Assembly (NCBI GenBank): GCA_026874595.1
Contig: CM049320.1
Coordinates: 20,097,714 to 20,161,713, forward strand
Direction: 5' to 3'
Length of the DNA stretch: 64,000 nucleotides
From: Sipunculus nudus
Lineage: Eukaryota > Annelida > Sipuncula > Golfingiida > Sipunculidae
Of the stretch, positions 25,301 through 36,600 are shown piece by piece. How positions within the stretch are numbered: position 1 is the first letter of the stretch; every line of letters begins with the position of its first letter. Both the position numbers and the translations under genes were made by a program. Under the pieces are notes generated by a model. It saw only the letters and a list, made by a program, of their open reading frames with translations. It searched no databases and was not told the origin of the DNA.

Positions 25301-25836
25301 ACCTGTATGTAGGGGAGCATCAATGCCATGTTCCTATGACGACTGCATTTTGTGTCTCCAAGTATCCTGGTTGTTACTTAAAAAAAAATATACATTCATT
25401 ATTTGGTAGCCCAATACCAACGGTAAATTTATTAATTACGTCGGATTATAAAACTGTAGGGTTGTAACCTCAAAAAAGCCAGCGTGTCAGAGAAGGAGGA
25501 AGGGCCTATTCTTTACAAAAGAAGTAGTTACTACACCACTACACTTCATGAAGTTCACATGCTGTTATTATGCATGTAAATCTATAAAACCTATTATTCA
25601 CGATGGCCTACTACTAGTTTTTTTTAATTTATTAAAATATTTCTTGCACATACATAAAACGTAAATTAAGTTTTCTGTTGGGAATGCATAATTTCGCTCA
25701 GTCAATTTCATTTAAGGTTTTTTTTTGTTTGACCGGTTAAAATCCATTTAAGGTAAATTTGGATTTATATATTTAATAATAAAAGCTTACCAATGCAGAT
25801 TGTGACGTAAACCGACAACAAATTTAGAAAAGCCAT
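19355..25836 (-). CDS. Secreted apple-CTLD protein 2 (five exons)
   Basis: Exons, 5' to 3' on the minus strand: 25791-25836, 25125-25376, 24261-24311, 21975-22181, 19355-19620. All introns are GT-AG and phase 1, giving 273 residues and a TAA stop. The signal peptide begins MAFLNLLSVYVTICIVTT. Residues about 20-99 are the PAN/apple-like domain (TKC, VRC, AMC, PFC, NVC, KC, KCDYW), aligning cysteine for cysteine with the 9.8-14.6 kb paralogue after the first. Residues 100-116 are a linker (GTNAANVPRSLTVDP). Residues 117-273 are a CTLD (CPKNTFHFYEA, FQEARKKCNNQRATLIKIET, then WSQDRERLLVLINKDFYWYN and HAYGYICEFRL). Its paralogue has DFCWYN where this one has DFYWYN, so a usual CTLD disulfide cysteine is absent. 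There is no EPN or QPD motif. Introns hold several transposable-element relics. A secreted recognition protein is inferred. Confidence 0.78.
19662..19736 (+). repeat. tRNA-like SINE head or tRNA pseudogene
   Basis: An A-box-like TGGTTAGTGCT and a B-box GGTTCGCATCC sit at tRNA-like spacing. A T-arm stem GCGGG/CCCGT brackets the B-box. The acceptor stem is poor and a T-rich run follows, so a tRNA-derived SINE is more likely than a working tRNA. It lies just inside intron 4 of apple-CTLD gene 2. Confidence 0.45.
21100..21420 (+). mobile_element. LINE RNase H domain fragment
   Basis: One frame reads FETEALVIVASVSHLSDIII then FFTDAKSALEAIES. Further on come LIPKHANVLANECTDRLEEH. These match the RNase H pattern E.A.L..A, TDA.SAL.A and the IP.H.G..GNE.AD..A region of I/Nimb-like LINEs. 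The fragment is short and broken by an in-frame TGA after EAIES and by frame changes. Confidence 0.6.
22415..22745. repeat. Dispersed repeat, copy 2 (intron 3 of apple-CTLD gene 2)
   Basis: This is the diverged partner of 10440-10765. It starts ATTAAAGGGACCTTTTCAG and contains ATTTTGCAACG, then CTAGCTTGTAGATAAAGAAG followed by CTCATACG. Confidence 0.5.
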
Positions 25837-26083
25837 TTTCGTTCTTTGATTGGTCGATTTACTGGTGACGTCACTGACCCAAGAAATCGCTTGAAAAAGT
25901 AACCAAGCTATCAATGTTTATCTGGGACTTAAAAAGAAGAAATAAAGTAAGTACACAATATAAAAAAAAACTCGTTAATTAATAATGGTATGGAAAACAC
26001 ATGTCAAATATTAATATGGTATGGAACCAACAAAATGAACTAATCAACAGGCGAAGGACTTGAACTCATCTGTTAATCCCGGT

Positions 26084-26091
<8 letters not shown>

Positions 26092-26148
<57 letters not shown>
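26092..26148. repeat. (TA)n microsatellite, left flank of Penelope-like relic
   Basis: A pure TA run ending one base before the Penelope-like segment. Confidence 0.95.
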
Positions 26149-26149
<1 letters not shown>

Positions 26150-26151
<2 letters not shown>

Positions 26152-26730
26152 CATTCTTGCAGTATCGTGCTCAATACAGCTAAGATCGAGCAGATTAACT
26201 ACACGTAAAGCACGCTGGAGCATCGTGTTATAACTCGGAGTTTCATACCGTTGCTGGTATCGGCACCTGGGCGATCATCAGATAACTGACGCTTGTTGGG
26301 GATCCAGCTATAACTGATACTTTAATTTTACACGGATCGATAGTTGCAGGTGTCGGAATTTCGAAATTGATTCGCTTCGCTAGGATTATCGGATTGTCGC
26401 TTTTGTGGTGCAGTATGCTGTATTCTCCTCCATACACCGATTACATTGGTCCGAGGTGCGTTTCATTGTGTCAGAGCGTTGGAATATTTCCCAGGTGGTG
26501 GAATATCGTCTCTTTAGTACCAAGATGTTGTTCGAAAGTTCTCTTTCATTTACGTAACGTTCACTGCGGGATGATTTGTTGTGGTTGTTGTACCGAGCCT
26601 TGAATGGGCCACTTGCTAATCCAAAACTAATCCTTGTTGAGCGGTTTGGTGTTCTGTCTTGGCTGTCACTTTGTAAACAATATTGGTAGCAAGGCAATTC
26701 CCGTCTAAAGGACATGTTTCATATATTTCG
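26150..26730 (-). mobile_element. Penelope-like retroelement relic (GIY-YIG endonuclease region)
   Basis: On the minus strand the conserved stretch reads LASGPFKARYNNHNKSSR, then NERELSNNILVLKRRYSTTW, then CNRCMEEN. This matches the C-terminal GIY-YIG nuclease pattern of Penelope-like elements (GL..G.FK.R..NH..S......ELS..IW.LK....I.W, then C.LC..EK). The reverse transcriptase part is absent and the copy is a non-functional fossil. It sits precisely between two TA tracts. Confidence 0.65.
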
Positions 26731-26733
26731 TTT

Positions 26734-26735
<2 letters not shown>

Positions 26736-26789
<54 letters not shown>
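26736..26789. repeat. (TA)n microsatellite, right flank of Penelope-like relic
   Basis: A pure TA run of similar length to the one at 26092-26148. Confidence 0.95.
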
Positions 26790-26794
<5 letters not shown>

Positions 26795-26827
26795 CGTGTA
26801 GCCGTGTATGTCCCTCGGTGTATAGGT

Positions 26828-26902
26828 AATAAGATGAAGACGCCTTAGTGTTGATTTACTGTATATATCAGTAAGTCAACGGTAAAGCGTCTTCATCTTA
26901 TT
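26828..26902. repeat. 75-base hairpin
   Basis: The arms AATAAGATGAAGACGCCTTA and (reading back) the complement of TAAAGCGTCTTCATCTTATT continue inward to TTTACTG/CAGTAAG around a short ATATAT loop. The stem is about 33 pairs with a few mismatches. It could be a small foldback element or a small-RNA precursor. Confidence 0.75.
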
Positions 26903-27857
26903 ATCCATATTTGTGTGTGTGCAAAACTTGTTAACATAGGACCTGCAGCCTCTAAAGGCCTTACCTGTTGCAAACGGGCTCTGTAGTCGAGGAAAAATTA
27001 AATAAAGCAGCAACAAAAATGAAATAAAAAAATGGAAATCCTGAGCTTGATATTGCATTAAGAGACTGGGGACCTTTCAATGCGGAGTGTTCCTTTACAT
27101 TGTGTTTGACAATGTATTTACCAGTGCACAAATGTCATTCATATAGCAGTTTGTCAATAAGTTCAAGGTGTTAAATTTTAATATTTTTTTATTTTATTAT
27201 GGTATTCTGTACATATCACCATCCATGGAGACATATACATGTGCGCCTGTTATTTTAGGTAATTTAAACAAATACACCCATTCAACTTGAACACAAAAGC
27301 TTTTGTGTACATGTTTTCTTAACTCTATATACATGACAAGGATATCGATCATGGTCTCACAGTTTTATTGTTCAGCTTGTGGGCAATAAAAATACAGGCA
27401 ATACAAATACATGGTATAAAGTCCCAAAACAGGGACTAATTGCCTGATAACAGGAAAGATTTCTTTGAATAGAAAGACCTCAAAATAAATGTTTTCTCGT
27501 GCTAGTCATATTCTCCTGACTTATATATGATATTCAAGGTACACAATATAGTCGGTAGTCTGATTGAAGATATTTCAAAGCCTACAGAGGTGTCAATGCA
27601 TTTATCTTAATGCATGCCAGTTGAATGTTGCAGCACATAATCGTTATGTTTTCTGCAATCCTTTTAAAGGAAGACCACTAAATTTTTCGTTAAAAGGTGA
27701 AGTACATAAAGGGTCAATAGTTTAATGGTAAATATAGATAAATACTTCAAACATAGTCATATATAAATGTGTTTGTGTTTGAAAATGCCCAACGCATTTC
27801 AACTACATATATCACTAAATCAGACAGAGCGCCTTCCATTATCACCGTCTAAATTAG

Positions 27858-27894
<37 letters not shown>

Positions 27895-30085
27895 CCACCA
27901 GTGAATGCGATATTTTAATCCAAAATACCACGTCTGTCTCTTCCTCCTCATGGGTATATCTAAGTATTAGCTTCCCCTCCCAAGAAAAAGTAACTTTTTC
28001 TCTCGGCCAATGCCTGTATTTTTTTCTGTTTCTCTAATTAAACAATATTAGTGCAACAGCTAGTTGTAAAAGGCGACGTAATTGTTAATTCGTCTAAACA
28101 ACTTGTTGATTCTTCTAGATTTATTTACCTGTAAGTCTCTGGTCAAACAAAAGATAAAAAATATCAGGTGCAAACTGTCAACTGACTATTACTCTGAAGA
28201 AAGGTCAATTGGAAAAAAATAGCCGTGTTGCAATCTTACATTGAGACGGAGAAAAAGAAAAAAAATCGTTTTTATTTTCAAATCAGAACTTAACCTCATT
28301 TTTCAAATTACATGATATGAATATTAGCTAATGGATTTAATATGTATATAACACTCTCATAATTCTCAGTGTTAATAAATTCCTGTTAATGAACACGCAT
28401 CTGAAGATATTTGTATAATGCGAATTACTTATCTGATTAGTAATAACGAGCATGGCTGATTGAGGTGCACCAATCTGGGTGCAAAAGGTACCGGATTTGG
28501 TCTTAACCATACCCGTTAATGCATGTTGACTTTAAAACATAGATGCAAGTGTAAATTTTATTATATGGATAAAGTGTTCATAACCCATTTATTTAATCAC
28601 TAGGTTTTCCGTGCGCCGTCACCTTTACCGAAATATATATATATTCGAGAAGGGGAGATTACCGCGAAAATAAAACCGTCGTGAATAAGACGCCATTTCT
28701 GAACATGTGAAAAGTAATTTCTTTTATAGCCTCGATAGCATATCGCATATATTGTACTTGTATCCATATTAGCATCCATTTTATATTACCCGTATTTCAA
28801 AGATTGATAACACACATAATACCTATACTTTTATTTATCATTCTTTGATGTCTACTTATCTCCTCATGCAGTTGTTGTAAATTTTTCGTACATATTAGGT
28901 AACTGATAAAAAAAAAATATGTTAATTGTGTAAGTTACTGGATGGTATATCGCGACGATGAAAGCCTCGCGAAACGCTGGAGAAATGAAAATCGCGAATA
29001 TTGAACCTCGCAAATACAAAGCCAACCACAGTATATATCTGTGTGCGTGTACGCGTGTTTGTGTGTCTGGGTGTGTGTGGAAAACAAAACCAAAGACACC
29101 GTTACCTGAAAGACTGTAATCAGTACAAATTATGTTGATCACGTTTCTTAAAGCCGCTATCACATATAGCTTCCGTGGACCGAACGATGAGTAAAATAAT
29201 CTCTTGGCTATATTTGCCCGTACGATTTTCACGGGCTCGAGAATTTTACTCACCGTAGGGGCGCCGAAGTGCTGAGCTGGCTGCAACAATGCTCCCTGCG
29301 TTTTTAACTTACCGTGAGCCCGGGGCAAGTCCGTAGACAGGCCGTAGACAGCTGTCACGGTCGCCTTACATGCACTGGCCGGTATCCGTGTTTTCACGGG
29401 AACGTGAGTAAAAACAAGTTAGCACTGTGTGCTTCTATAATAACCTTTCAGTGACAGTGGTTTTTATAATTAAGTACTTGTCAATTAAGAATGACAGCCT
29501 ATACTGTAGCAACATAAACAAACACCGACATGAAACCTCTCCTTCGATACAAGACAAAGCACTATCGTGTCCTTTTCTGATGCCAAGCAAATGCGTTAAG
29601 CTCAACCCTTGACTGACATCGAAATTGTTCCGGTATGTTCACAGCGGCGGATTCAGAGGAATCGCAGCGGATGGATTAATACACGCTTAATATCGAAACG
29701 ACTCCCGAGATATAACGTCTCTCACTGTTTTCATCCCTATTCATGCATGCCAAAGTTATGTATAAAATGTTTAAAAAACATATAATTCCTCATTATACTT
29801 TCACCAACCTTCATAACACAAACAATTGTGCTACTTCATGAAAGAAACCACTTTTGCTCCCGTGAGTCTGCTTTTCTTAAGCGACAGTTATTTATTTATA
29901 AATTGTAAACAGCATGCAAATTCTTTTCCTTATTAAAACAAGTCTGTATTCCTGAAATTTCTAAATACGTTAACTCTATTTATCAAACCAAACAAACAAC
30001 CCACTTCCTGGTTGATTTGAAGGACATGGGATATGTTCATCTCATTTTTCTTAAACCTGATCGAAATAACCGGCAAAAACAAAAA
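26903..30085. other. Intergenic; CT microsatellite and a GC-rich patch
   Basis: A (CT)n run lies at 27859-27891. A GC-rich patch at about 29160-29420 stands out from its surroundings and carries repeated TTTTCACGGG and GTGAGTAAAA motifs. A 177-codon open frame crosses it on the minus strand (28864-29397), but no domain was recognised and it runs into low-complexity AT sequence, so it is not called as a gene. Confidence 0.45.
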
Positions 30086-30215
30086 CCGGCTTCTGTGGCT
30101 CAGGGGTTGAGCACAGGACTCAAAGATCTCAAATCTCAGCCGAGGCGGTGAGGTTTTGCAATGGGGATAATTACACACCCTGGAGCCGCAGGTGCGGTAG
30201 ACACCGGGCCTGGGT
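30086..30215. repeat. Possible tRNA-related SINE fragment
   Basis: It has a TGGCTCAGGGGTTGAG box-A-like start and a GC-rich body unlike its neighbours. No clear B-box was found, so the assignment is weak. Confidence 0.25.
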
Positions 30216-31999
30216 GACATCAGGATACAATGTAAAAATGATAGCGAGTGTTACCGCCCTGTCAAGTAGTCCCAAACCGAAATGGAAACTCTGCAGATGT
30301 ACATACTTAGGTTAAGATTTAGATAAGTTAGGGTTTAAAAAATGGAGGCTATTACCTCCACCAAACATATTAATATTAAAACCAACAAAAACCACTGTAT
30401 TCATGAAGAAAATGTCTCGGCTCTAGATCCATGATTACACAATTGTTTTACGTTTAAACGGCTGTTAAATATTTATGTTACAGTTACATACTTAACATAT
30501 AGGTGCTTTTATTGTCTGCTATCATCACACTATATTGCTGTTCATAGATTGCATCATTAACATATATTTTGATTGTAAGAAACTGAGATAATAAGTTGAA
30601 ACGATATCATGATAAACGGGATACTGAACGAAAATTAATATGATTAAATCACGGTATTCTTAAATTATTTTCTTACCACCATGCATTATGCATATCCATA
30701 AGATTAACCTCTTTTTATACCTCCAATCAGAACCTGCTTATATAAAGAACCGAGTTTTGGAAGTATGCTGGCAATTTCTTCCTCTGCAAGACTTGCCATG
30801 ACCATTCCGTTTTGTTCCAATGCCTTTCGGGCATCATATCTGTTCTGATTACTTCAGGTCATTTTGTAAGTATAATCAGGACTTAGTGCTTCAAACATGT
30901 CAGCCTGTTCTGTGGATAGTCTACATATGTGGAATGTGTGCATACAGTTGCATGCAGATCGGTCACCATAAAACTGTTGCCTGAAATTAAGTAGACACTT
31001 CTTTATGATCTTAGGCATGGGGCGAATACTTTGCAAATGTATTTGAATACGAAGACGAACACTTAAACATTCCATGAATATCAATAAGAAATAATAATTC
31101 AAATAATTGCACTTATACATAGTAATTTCTTATACAATATGATATATTCGATCAAGTGTTTCGGAGAACAAGCATACATGTAGTACAAGATAAAGTTATT
31201 ATTAAAAGAAACAAAAAATGAATGTGAAAATTAATGTGAAATTAACACATATCTGGCCTTTTACGTTTGACATCAGGTTAAGTTACTTTTAATCATGATG
31301 TGAAATGTTCTCTGATTTTACCATTTCTATGATCCATAAATGAAGCTTATTGATTCTATAAATTTCTTCCATGTAATGACAAAACCTGCGTGTTTGGAAC
31401 TTCCTCTCTGAATAACATTACACGATATATATACTATATTTGGTTATATTAAGTCCAGAACAAGTCAACTGATATCATCTCGAAACGAGGCTTCGCTTGT
31501 TAAATAGTTAACAATATATAATAATTCATCGGCGGAGTAATTTTTCTGTGTCCCATTGGGAGAAGATCAACGTTTGTATAAAACATTAATACGTAGACAT
31601 CAAAACGCTTAATTTTGCCAACAGCAAGTACTTAATATGATGATAGTTGTGTCTCTTATCACGGTGTATATATTCTTTCAGATGTTAATTTTTCACAGTT
31701 TGTGTTTCGTTAATTATGATCAAATATAAAAAAAAATCATATCCTTCAGACTAAATATATATAAACGTTTTTCATTCGAGGGTGTTACAACAGGGATATG
31801 TAATAGTAAAAATAACCTTATTTGCAAATTTGTAATAGTGCTTATCTTTTTAATATTAAAATTGTCATATTTACTAAAGATATCAATACAAAAATCTTTG
31901 TATTTTATCGTACATAAATACCAGTATACTTTCACTATAACTTAACTAAAAAGTCTTCATTGGCAAAACAGTAACATACAACAAGGGTACCGAAAAGCG

Positions 32000-32525
32000 G
32001 AGGATCCACTCGCACGGGGGCTTAATAATAATTGGTGTATTTAACACTGTGAATATCAGGTGAGAAGCTCTGTGACCTTTGACCTTGTGACCTCAAAATC
32101 GAAAGTGCTCTTCATCTGAGGGTGCGTGAGCCACGTGTGAAAGAAGAAAGCTTTTGGTCAAACGGTTTGGCTTAAAACGAGTCCACAAAAATTTCAAGAA
32201 GTGTGTCCTGTGGCCTTGACCTTTGATCCCGTGACCCAATAATCAACAGTTTTTTTATCTTTACGTGCGTAGGCTATATGTGAAAGATGAAAGCTTGTGG
32301 TCACAGGCTTTGGCTTAAATTGGACCAATAAGCTTTTTTCAAATAAAGGTTCCTTGACCTAGGCCTTTGACTCCGTGACCTCAAAATCAATAGGGTTTTC
32401 ACTTGTCTATGGGTGAACCATATGTGAAAGATAAAAGCTTTTGGCCATAGGTTTGGCTTAAAATTGGTCCACAGGTCAATTCAGGACGGACAGACGGATG
32501 GACAGACGTACGGAAGCGTTACTAT
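32000..32525. repeat. Three tandem ~144-base units rich in TGACCTTTGACC-type motifs
   Basis: Units share GTGACC(T/C)..AA(A/T)ATC, then GTGAAAGA.GAAAGCTT.TGG, then GGTTTGGCTTAAA. The GTGACCT anchors fall near 32083, 32228 and 32371. It ends in a GGACGGACAGACGGATGG run. It interrupts homology between the decayed receptor copy and its paralogues, so it is probably an insertion. Related TCAAAGGTCAAGG motifs recur at 55.3-56.0 kb. Confidence 0.7.
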
Positions 32526-32857
32526 GTCCCCTGCTGGATAATAACATTACACGTCTTATGATGTAATTATGCGAAACAATAAACCATTTAAAAAAAAATG
32601 TAAATGAAATTGACGATAAAGTTAGAAATGTAATTCCACAAATAATCTCCCTCCCCCCCCCACCCTTAGTGGCCATAAATAGGCTCTTTCTCCAACTTGT
32701 CCTATTCTGTGAAAGGCGTTAGATACCGAGCCGGTGCCACGTTTTCTTAAATATTACATTATCCAGAAAGGCTTATAACTCAACATATCTTAGCATATAT
32801 GATAATTGAAGGCGAAATTGTATCCAATTTATTATTAAAGGAGATGCCAGTACTTAC

Positions 32858-32910
32858 CAGTAAAGCCCCAGTCTGTCCAATGAGAAGCGCATGACGTCTC
32901 TCCTTGTCTA
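32858..32910 (-). other. Candidate upstream exon end in the decayed receptor copy
   Basis: A GGGGCTTTACTG block precedes a GTAAGT donor and is homologous to 50762 and 62508. It marks the 5' region of the third copy. Confidence 0.35.
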
Positions 32911-33649
32911 GGAGAATGAATTGGAATACATAACTAGAGTTCATGCAAATGAACTCTCATCAAGGGAATTGGCTCAGGTGTAATTATTGTCCTATTATTT
33001 TATTTTCGGACCTGTTTTTTTTCTTTACCTGCTGTTTACATGACCAGTAAATTGCAAGAGAGCAAATAGGTATATACGAAGATTTATTCGGTCAACAAAG
33101 CAACAGTCGTCCATTTATATAAGTAACCAACAGGATCAGTGTTTACTTCCTAAATTTAGATATCTCTTCGCCATATATATTAATATCTAGACTCCATTCA
33201 TAAAGCGTATACTTCCACCAACACTACAAACCTCTCTGAGTAACCAAAGCACGCCCAGCTTCAACAATCTTCGCTTACAATATCTCTAGGTTAGAAAAGG
33301 GTTCAAATGTTCTTCCCAAGGGGTCTTAAGAGGAGTGAAATTACACACCCTCGGAGAAAGATGTACTGAAAAAATGAACCTGCATATACACTTTCAGGTG
33401 TATAGACTACATTTGTAAAATATCTTTTTCTTAAAAGCCGACGTATGAATTAATTTGTTACTACCCCACACTTTTAAATGTCTTAAGACAATCAGAAAGA
33501 AAGACAAAAGACAAGGAATGTACAGGTTTTAACTTATTTGCTTAAATCAGCATCACCACGTTTATATGTGATCCAGTTCATCATCAACGTTATGAATGTA
33601 TGAATAAAGAAAGATTTAGGATCAATAATTAGTAGTCTCCATCCCGCGC

Positions 33650-36600
33650 ATAAAATATTAAGACCACCTGACCAATATGGCGGAATAGGACGGGACACGA
33701 GTGAGCTCCGAAAAAAAATATAAATTTATAGTAGTGTATAAGAAAGATAAACACAGAAATGCCACCAAAGCAACAACGAAAACCTAGAGGTAAGTTAAAA
33801 CAAAGTGAGAGTGAAATAATAGAGTCTATTGAGACATATTTGCTGAATGAACCGGGGGAAACACAAACAGGTAGCCAGGCCGGGGCACCTGTGCCCAAGG
33901 TCGGTCAAGCAGATATCGCGGCACTGGAGAAAAGGCTCACGGACTTAATCAGTGGTGCTGTGAAAAACATAAAGGTTGCAAATAAAGAAGAATAAATTAT
34001 AGAGATAACTTAGTGAACAGTTTCAAACAATTACTGGTACTGGCCAGACTGGAACATACACAACAACAAGTGAAAGAACCGAGTGACGGCAAAGCAAGAC
34101 TGGAACAAAAAGTGGGGGAGCTAGAGAATAAACTGTCAGAAAAAGAGAACTAGCTAGCAAATTAAAAAAAAGGTGAGCGAAAGGTTAAACATGGTAGAAA
34201 GACATGGTCGAGAGTACAATGAAAGACTGAAAGGGATAACGGAAGGAAAGGGTGAGAACCCGCGCCAAAAGGCTATTAAAATGCTGAAAGAAAACGGGAC
34301 AGGGAGAGCAGATACATTAAATAAAAAAAATAGAGATAACGCATAGGACAGGTCAATGGAAGGACAACAAAGACAGAAAATACTAGTGAGATTTTATAGT
34401 CGGGAAGACAGACAGGAGGTGCTTACTAAAACGAACAAGAAGGGGGCCAGAGGGCAAGCTCTATTTGTGAAGGACTTGACCAAGGTGGATCTTGCATTGA
34501 AAAAACGAGCCGTTCTGCAAATGAACCGGGCCCATAACGAAGGTAAAAAAGTGAGATTTGTACGGGGTAAGCTTGAGGTGAACGGAAAGCAAGTGGAAAT
34601 TATATAATAAGAACTCAAGTATCGTTGTGAGCAGAACCGGCAAGGCATGAAAGTGACCATAATCTTACGCTGCTTACTATAATCCTACGCTGAACTTCTA
34701 AAAATAGCTTGCGCGAGGCCATTGACCAAAGAAACAAAGGGATTAATCTTATTCACACGTGCACATGAATGAAAGTGAGGCCATTGACCAACGGAACGAA
34801 GGGATTGACTTCATTCTCACGTGAACATGAATGAAAATGTGTCTATTTTTTACCAAAGTAACAAGTTTTTGTTGTTTTTTTTTTTGGTAAAGTTAATACG
34901 TAAAAAATTCGCAGTTTGTTATCATTTTATGAGCGAAAATTAAAGTTCAAATATTTCCAAAGCATTACTCGAGGTCAAAATAGTCAACGCAAGCTTATTG
35001 TTTATAAAATCAAATTTATAATATGGAATTATAAGATTCAGGTAGGGGGTTTCTTTTGTCTGCTGAGCATGCGTTTATATTAGCAGTAATCATCTGTATA
35101 TGTATTCATTTAATCTTTTATTACAAAACTATGTAATCTAATGCACACCATGGATGAATATTATATTTCGCATATGCAGGGAAGCCAGTGGCACAATAGT
35201 TTTGAATACTTGTAAAGGATAACACAAAAGAAAACTAATTGTTATTTCTCAACCTTAGTTCGGATGTAACATAATTATATCAGATGCCGTTAAGGCAGGT
35301 ATATTTGGACACTGCTAAAATTCAATGATACATATCATAACATTCTTATTTTATTACTTTAAGCTTATGTATTATTGCATATTTTTGACAAAAACAACTG
35401 AAAAGAACCCTGTAATTATTATTTGACATTTCCAAGATATTCAAATTTTTAAACATTTCTTTATGTTACATTTCGCTATTCAACATTTTTAGTCACTAGC
35501 CTTCCTGAAAGGTGGGAAAAAGGTATGTTTTATGTTAATACTATAATTACCATATATCAGGAGTATGTATCAGCAATAAGAAAGCCATGGTATATGGTTT
35601 TTCTTCACTTTTTCTATAACTGTATATAAAGAGTGGTAGGGTGAAGAGAATAACTATATAAATCAGAAAAATGGAGCGCCATATGTATATTAGTCATTAG
35701 ATTACAGCATATTGTATATCCTGATGAAGCAACTGCACTAACACATATTATCATAAGAACTTATTCTGGGATGGATATTGATATAATATAAATAGGTGTA
35801 CTTACTATATTAGTGTTTTTGTTTTGTTCTTTTGAAAAGGGTACTAAAAAATCAGGTAAAGTACAGATGTCCGTTTGACATAATAATTCGTTTAAAAATT
35901 TATGATGTAAACTATGAGCACAATGCTTATTATACATTAGTAAACTTTTTAAGAAAGTGGTATACTTTCAAAGATAACTTTTATAATGAGTTTATTAAAT
36001 TTAATTGTTTAAGAAATATCTCAAGGCATCACAACTAAAAATATTAAGCATGAATGTTAAAGGGCATGAGAAATTTCAATAAGAGAAGAGCTATTTTTAG
36101 TTGGTCCAGAAAACATGAAGCTAACATAGTTTTAGTACAGGAAACAATACAGCACAGAAAAAGATCATTACTTGTGGAAAAAATGAATAGGGTGGGGAAA
36201 GTCATTATGAGCCATGGTACAAATCACAGTAGAGGAGTGGCTTGTTTATTGTCTAATAAGTTCCAATATAATATTATTGAAACAATAAAATATGATTATG
36301 GAAGATTAATTATAATCAAATTAGAAATATGTGATACTTCATTTATATACATAAATATATATTCTCCAAATACAGAGAAATCACAAATATTGTTTTATAG
36401 AAAAAATATATGAACAAATTTTAAAAATATTAGTGACACAAAAAGATAATGTTATATTGGGAGGGGACTTGAACTGTGTTCTTACAGGGAAAGATAAAAA
36501 AGGGGGACAAATTGTGTAAATAACAAAAGTCATTAAAGATATCATGAAGATAAAATTTATTATTAAATGTAAAATTGGTTTTACACGCTGATGACACCAC

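Larger units (their letters stand above)
30709..33420 (-). pseudogene. Decayed third copy of the dual-CTLD receptor gene
   Basis: The exon 30709-30980 matches the second-CTLD first-half exon of the two receptors to the right: RYDARKALEQNGMVMASLAE then ILPKLGSLYKQVLIGG. A TGA interrupts it just before SNQNRYDARK. The conserved Cys of KAC and Trp of VWIGG are changed to Leu, and the 5' part of the exon (DRSACNCMHTFHICRL) is unlike the paralogues. Upstream, 31430-31640 and 32540-33420 align with intron and 5' flank of the gene at 45.5-50.8 kb (for example GAAACGAGGCTTCGCTTG and GAGCCGGTGCCACGTTTTC). The first CTLD, transmembrane and tail exons were not found, so the copy is truncated as well as mutated. 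Confidence 0.7.

Noticed and set aside
28864-29397. 177-codon minus-strand open frame
   Set aside because: Its length is partly due to a GC-rich patch. No domain, splice sites or paralogue support it, so it is described only as a patch.
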